Part shown: positions 60,983 to 64,000 of the stretch, piece by piece
How the letters are laid out: each line of letters begins with the position of its first letter
Numbering within the stretch: the stretch's first letter is position 1
Assembly: GCA_963793845.1 (NCBI GenBank)
Contig: CAWCBG010000002.1
Coordinates: 744,001 to 808,000, forward strand
Reading direction: 5' to 3'
Source of the DNA: CAWCBG01 sp963793845
GTDB taxonomy: Bacteria > Acidobacteriota > Terriglobia > Terriglobales > Acidobacteriaceae
DNA length: 64,000 nucleotides
Translations under genes and position numbers: made by a program
Notes under the pieces: generated by a model
Seen by the model: the letters and a program-made list of their open reading frames with translations, nothing else
Told to the model about the DNA's origin: nothing
The model's database searches: none

Positions 60983-62989
60983 ATGCCTGCGACCAAAGAC
61001 CTGCCGCAGAAGATCGAGGCGCTGCGCGACAAGATCCGCTATCACGAACATCGCTATTACGTGCTCGACGATCCCGAGCTCACGGACGCCGAGTTCGACC
61101 GCCTGATGAACCAGCTCAAGGCGCTCGAGGCCGAGCATCCTGAGCAGATCACGCCGGACTCGCCGACACAGCGCGTCGGCGGCAAGCCGCGCGAGGGCTT
61201 CGTCAAGGTTGCGCATTCGTCGCCGATGCTCTCGCTCGACAACGCCTACAGCGAGGACGAGCTGCGCGACTGGGAGCGTCGCGTGCACGAGCTCACCGGC
61301 GAATCCAAGGTCGACTACGTCTGCGAGCTCAAGCTCGACGGCATGTCGTTGGCGCTGCGCTTCGAGGACGGACATCTCGCGCGCGGCATCACGCGCGGCG
61401 ACGGCAGCGTTGGCGAGGATGTCACGCCGAACGTGCGCACCGTGCGCAGCGTGCCGCTCACGATTCCGGCCAAGGTGCTCGACAAGGCGCGACTGCCGCG
61501 CGACTTCGAGGTGCGCGGCGAGCTGCTGATGCCGATCGCGTCCTTCCAGCGGATGAACGACGAGCGCGAGGCGCAGAGCTTGCCGCGCTTCGCCAATCCA
61601 CGCAACGCGACCGCCGGAACCGTGCGCGTGCTCGAGCCCAATATCACGGCTTCGCGCCGGCTCGACTTCTTCAGCTACTTTCTCTACGACACCAAGGGAC
61701 GAACCATCTTCGATCGCCACTCTGACGCGCTGAAGGCCTTGCAGACTGCAGGCTTCAAGGTCAATCCCAATCATCGCAAGGTACAGAACCTCGACGAAGT
61801 CTGGAGCTTCATCAACGAGTGGGAAGCCAAGCGCGACAGCTTGCCTTACGAGATCGACGGCATCGTCATTAAGGTCGATCGCATCGCCTTGCAGCAGGAG
61901 CTCGGATTCACCGGCAAAGCTCCGCGCTGGGCGATTGCGTACAAGTTCACCGCGCGTTCGGGCGAGACGCAGATCGAGGACATTCTGGTGCAAGTCGGAC
62001 GCACCGGAAAGCTCACGCCGGTCGCGGCGCTCAAACCGGTCGCAATCGGTGGAACTACAGTCAGCCGCGCGACGCTGCACAACATGGACGAGATCGATCG
62101 GCTCGGCGTTCGCATCGGCGATTGGGTGCAAGTCGAGCGCGGCGGCGACGTGATTCCGAAGGTCGTCAAGGTGCTCGACGACAAGCCGCGCGGCACGCGC
62201 CATTTTCACATGCCGGAACGTTGTCCGGTTTGCGGCGGACACGTCGTTCGCGCCGAAGGCGAAGCCGATCATCGCTGCGTCAACGCCAATTGTCCGGCGA
62301 AGCTGCGCGAGAGCATTCGTCACTTCGCGGCGCGTGGCGTGATGAACATCGAAGGAATGGGCGACGCGCTGGTCAATCAGCTCACCGATCAGAAGTTGGT
62401 AAAGAACATCGCCGATATTTACGAGCTCACCGAAGACAAGCTGCTCGCGTTGGAGCGCATGGGCAAGAAGTCGGCGCAGAACATTCTCAGCGAGATCGAG
62501 AACTCCAAGAAGCTGCCGCTGGAACGCGTGATTTACGGCCTCGGAATTCCGATGGTCGGCGAGCGCACCGCGCAATTTCTCGCCGAAGATTTTGGCTCGC
62601 TCGACGCGCTGATGTCGGCGAGCGCGGAAGAGTTGCAGCAGGTCAACGAAATCGGTCCGCGCGTTTCCGAGAGCATCCGCGAATTTTTCGACGAGCCAAA
62701 AAACGTTGCGCTGGTCGAACGGCTGCGCGCCGCCGGACTCACCATGACCGGCCACAAGAAGCAGCGCGCCACCACGCTCGCGGGCAAAACCTTCGTCCTC
62801 ACCGGAACCCTGGAGCGCCACACCCGCGACGAAGCCAAGCAGCTCATCGAGAATGCCGGCGGCCGCGTCTCCGGCTCGGTGAGCAAGAAGACCGACTACG
62901 TGGTGGCGGGCGCCGAAGCTGGCTCCAAACTCGACAAAGCCAAAGAGCTGGGCGTCGCCGTCATCGACGAGGCCGAATGGAACGATTAG
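60983..62989 (+). CDS. ligA: NAD-dependent DNA ligase LigA
   Basis: 668 residues, complete. Adenylation domain: NAD-binding HEHRYYVLDDPELTDAEFDR, the active lysine K117 in CELKLDGMSLAL and TPNVRTVRSVPL. It is followed by the OB fold, a C4 zinc finger (CPVCGGHVVRAEGEADHRC then CPAKL), helix-hairpin-helix motifs and a C-terminal BRCT domain (LAGKTFVLTGTLERHTRDEA). It seals nicks in replication and repair. Codon choice (many CTC and GCG) differs slightly from neighbours. The long antisense frame across it is a shadow. Confidence 0.96.
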   Translation: MPATKDLPQKIEALRDKIRYHEHRYYVLDDPELTDAEFDRLMNQLKALEAEHPEQITPDSPTQRVGGKPREGFVKVAHSSPMLSLDNAYSEDELRDWERRVHELTGESKVDYVCELKLDGMSLALRFEDGHLARGITRGDGSVGEDVTPNVRTVRSVPLTIPAKVLDKARLPRDFEVRGELLMPIASFQRMNDEREAQSLPRFANPRNATAGTVRVLEPNITASRRLDFFSYFLYDTKGRTIFDRHSDALKALQTAGFKVNPNHRKVQNLDEVWSFINEWEAKRDSLPYEIDGIVIKVDRIALQQELGFTGKAPRWAIAYKFTARSGETQIEDILVQVGRTGKLTPVAALKPVAIGGTTVSRATLHNMDEIDRLGVRIGDWVQVERGGDVIPKVVKVLDDKPRGTRHFHMPERCPVCGGHVVRAEGEADHRCVNANCPAKLRESIRHFAARGVMNIEGMGDALVNQLTDQKLVKNIADIYELTEDKLLALERMGKKSAQNILSEIENSKKLPLERVIYGLGIPMVGERTAQFLAEDFGSLDALMSASAEELQQVNEIGPRVSESIREFFDEPKNVALVERLRAAGLTMTGHKKQRATTLAGKTFVLTGTLERHTRDEAKQLIENAGGRVSGSVSKKTDYVVAGAEAGSKLDKAKELGVAVIDEAEWND

Positions 62990-64000
62990 CGGCCAGCAAT
63001 TAGCGACTAGCAACTAGCAAACCCATCCCAATCCGTCAACGTCTCCGACCAAACCTCGTTCCCTTACCCGCTATCATCCCGACCCTTCGGCCGTGTCATC
63101 CCGACCGAGGATGCGCCGACCGACGCGCATCCGAGCGGAGGAACCTGCAGTTCCTACATCAGGCACTCCCACTCTCGGTTGTCATCCCGACCCGAGGTCG
63201 TTCGCCGCAGGCGGAGGATCCGACAAGAGGGATCTGTGGTTTCCCTCCGACGCCTCGGCTCTAAGAACCCTCCTCTGATGACCAGCCAGGGACACCCTTC
63301 TGGCAACTGACCACCGACAACTGACAACTTTTCGGGTACCCCCCTCCCCCCTCCCCTGCCATTCTCCAAAAGCACGACCTTAGCGAAAAATGCTGCCAAA
63401 ATATTTAAAACAAATGAGTTACTTCCCAGCGCTCTTCTCGAATTCCCTGTATGGAATGTATGTAAAGTATGACTCATACAAGTATGACTCGAAGGGGAAA
63501 TCGCGGCCGGTCGGGGCCGCGTCCGGGCCGTTCTCCGTGGCCCAGGCGGGCGTGACTTGCGGCCGGCCGCCACGACCCAAGATGGTGTCCTGATGTGAGT
63601 TCTCGCATTCATACGGATCGCCGTTCGCCTGTCTCATCCGAGTCATCCACAAGGATCGTCCCCTTCTCGGTGTCATCCCGACCGAGGATTGTCCGCCCAC
63701 CTCCCCATTCGTCATTCCGACTGGAGCGCAGCGGAACGGAGGAACCTGCTGGTTTCCGGTTTGGGCCCAGCCACAACTCTCCCTCGGCGTCGCACCCGAT
63801 CAAAGCCTACTCGGATAAGCACCAGAGTCAATACTGCGAATCAGCTATTACGAAGGTAACGAGGGTTGTCCCTGGTTTTACGCAAGCGTTTGATTCTCTG
63901 AAAGCAAAACGCATCATTTCCCGACGCGGCGCTTGATGATGATGCTCAGACATGACAATCCTGATCCAAACAACAACAACCCCGATGGCTCGGGGGTCTC
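62990..64000. other. About 1 kb of repeat-rich non-coding DNA
   Basis: No gene supported. Contents include GTCATCCCGACC-type repeat fragments (63076, 63180, 63670), the TCATTCCGACTGGAGCGCAG copy at 63711, a C-rich element at 63335-63353 and the near-tandem AGTATGACTC duplicated around 63467 and 63480. The open frames at 63154-63612 and 63595-63936 overlap these repeats. Confidence 0.6.
63335..63353. repeat. C-rich repeat element, second copy
   Basis: GGTACCCCCCTCCCCCCTC, identical over 19 bases to 43442-43460. It is followed after a gap by an AT-rich segment (AAAATATTTAAAACAAATGA) like that in the first copy. Confidence 0.6.

Noticed and set aside
60881..63013. A 710-codon open frame antisense to the whole of ligA
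   Set aside because: Antisense frames of GC-rich genes are often open by codon bias. It has no ribosome site or recognisable domain, while ligA is complete and canonical.
63154..63936. Open frames of 152 and 113 codons near the right end
   Set aside because: They overlap dispersed GTCATCCCGACC and C-rich repeats and have no protein-like composition.

Overview
The window looks like chromosomal DNA from a soil-type member of the Acidobacteriota, most likely the Koribacter/Terriglobus side of the phylum. This is inferred from the style of the RpoD, TrmFO, DUF1572 and carboxypeptidase-regulatory/TPR proteins, the GC-rich coding sequence, frequent TTG/GTG starts and many short intergenic palindromes. 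No taxonomic marker RNA is present. I found no rRNA, tRNA, CRISPR array or insertion sequence.

Layout. 1-5.8 kb: partial acyl-CoA carboxylase carboxyltransferase, YkgJ-type cysteine-cluster protein, BipA/TypA, a BrnT-type toxin with a ribbon-helix-helix antitoxin, a TonB-domain lipoprotein and a hemerythrin. 5.9-9.8 kb: tandem FKBP protein, an ECF sigma/anti-sigma (RskA-like) pair, a PIN-domain toxin-antitoxin pair and an orphan antitoxin-like gene. 9.9-13.8 kb: dnaG and rpoD, with a parS-like palindrome between them. 14-15.9 kb: a base-composition-distinct cassette of a broken TcmP gene and a three-cysteine DUF5131 (Gp37/Gp68) gene. 16-27.4 kb: TonB, a diacylglycerol-kinase-like protein, a secreted six-hairpin glycosidase-like protein, an M49-like peptidase, a SurA-like chaperone, a YhaM-like OB/HD nuclease, a DUF1572 protein and a Tat-exported M20-like protein. 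27.6-30.8 kb: threonine catabolism (tdh-kbl), a protein with a duplicated Cys/His motif and a DUF2085 membrane protein. 30.9-34.9 kb: pyrR-pyrB-pyrC behind a zinc-ribbon membrane protein and a cupin. 34.9-43.3 kb: GH3 enzyme plus lipoprotein, miaA, a TonB-family protein, selB and trmFO. 43.3-45.8 kb: repeat-rich DNA and one unrecognised 450-residue gene. 45.9-50.1 kb: two MacB-type permeases and der. 50.2-59.4 kb: DinG-like helicase, queD-queE-queC, a TPR protein, moeA-moaC-moaB, a YdjM-like membrane hydrolase and a DUF6580 protein. 59.6-64 kb: a small exported protein, a DedA/VTT membrane protein, ligA and about 1 kb of non-coding repeat-rich DNA.

Genes that work together: tdh and kbl convert threonine to glycine and acetyl-CoA. 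pyrR-pyrB-pyrC is a translationally coupled pyrimidine operon. queDEC makes preQ0. moeA-moaC-moaB serves molybdenum cofactor synthesis. miaA, trmFO and selB all concern tRNA modification or recoding. The two toxin-antitoxin pairs and the TcmP/DUF5131 cassette are the accessory part.

Six otherwise well-conserved genes (dnaG, rpoD, tcmP, the GH3 gene, selB, the second permease) carry frame breaks. In each case the length fits inserted bases (one each, two in tcmP). dnaG and rpoD are essential, so sequencing error is the simplest explanation for most of them. Translations across these points should be treated as reconstructed.
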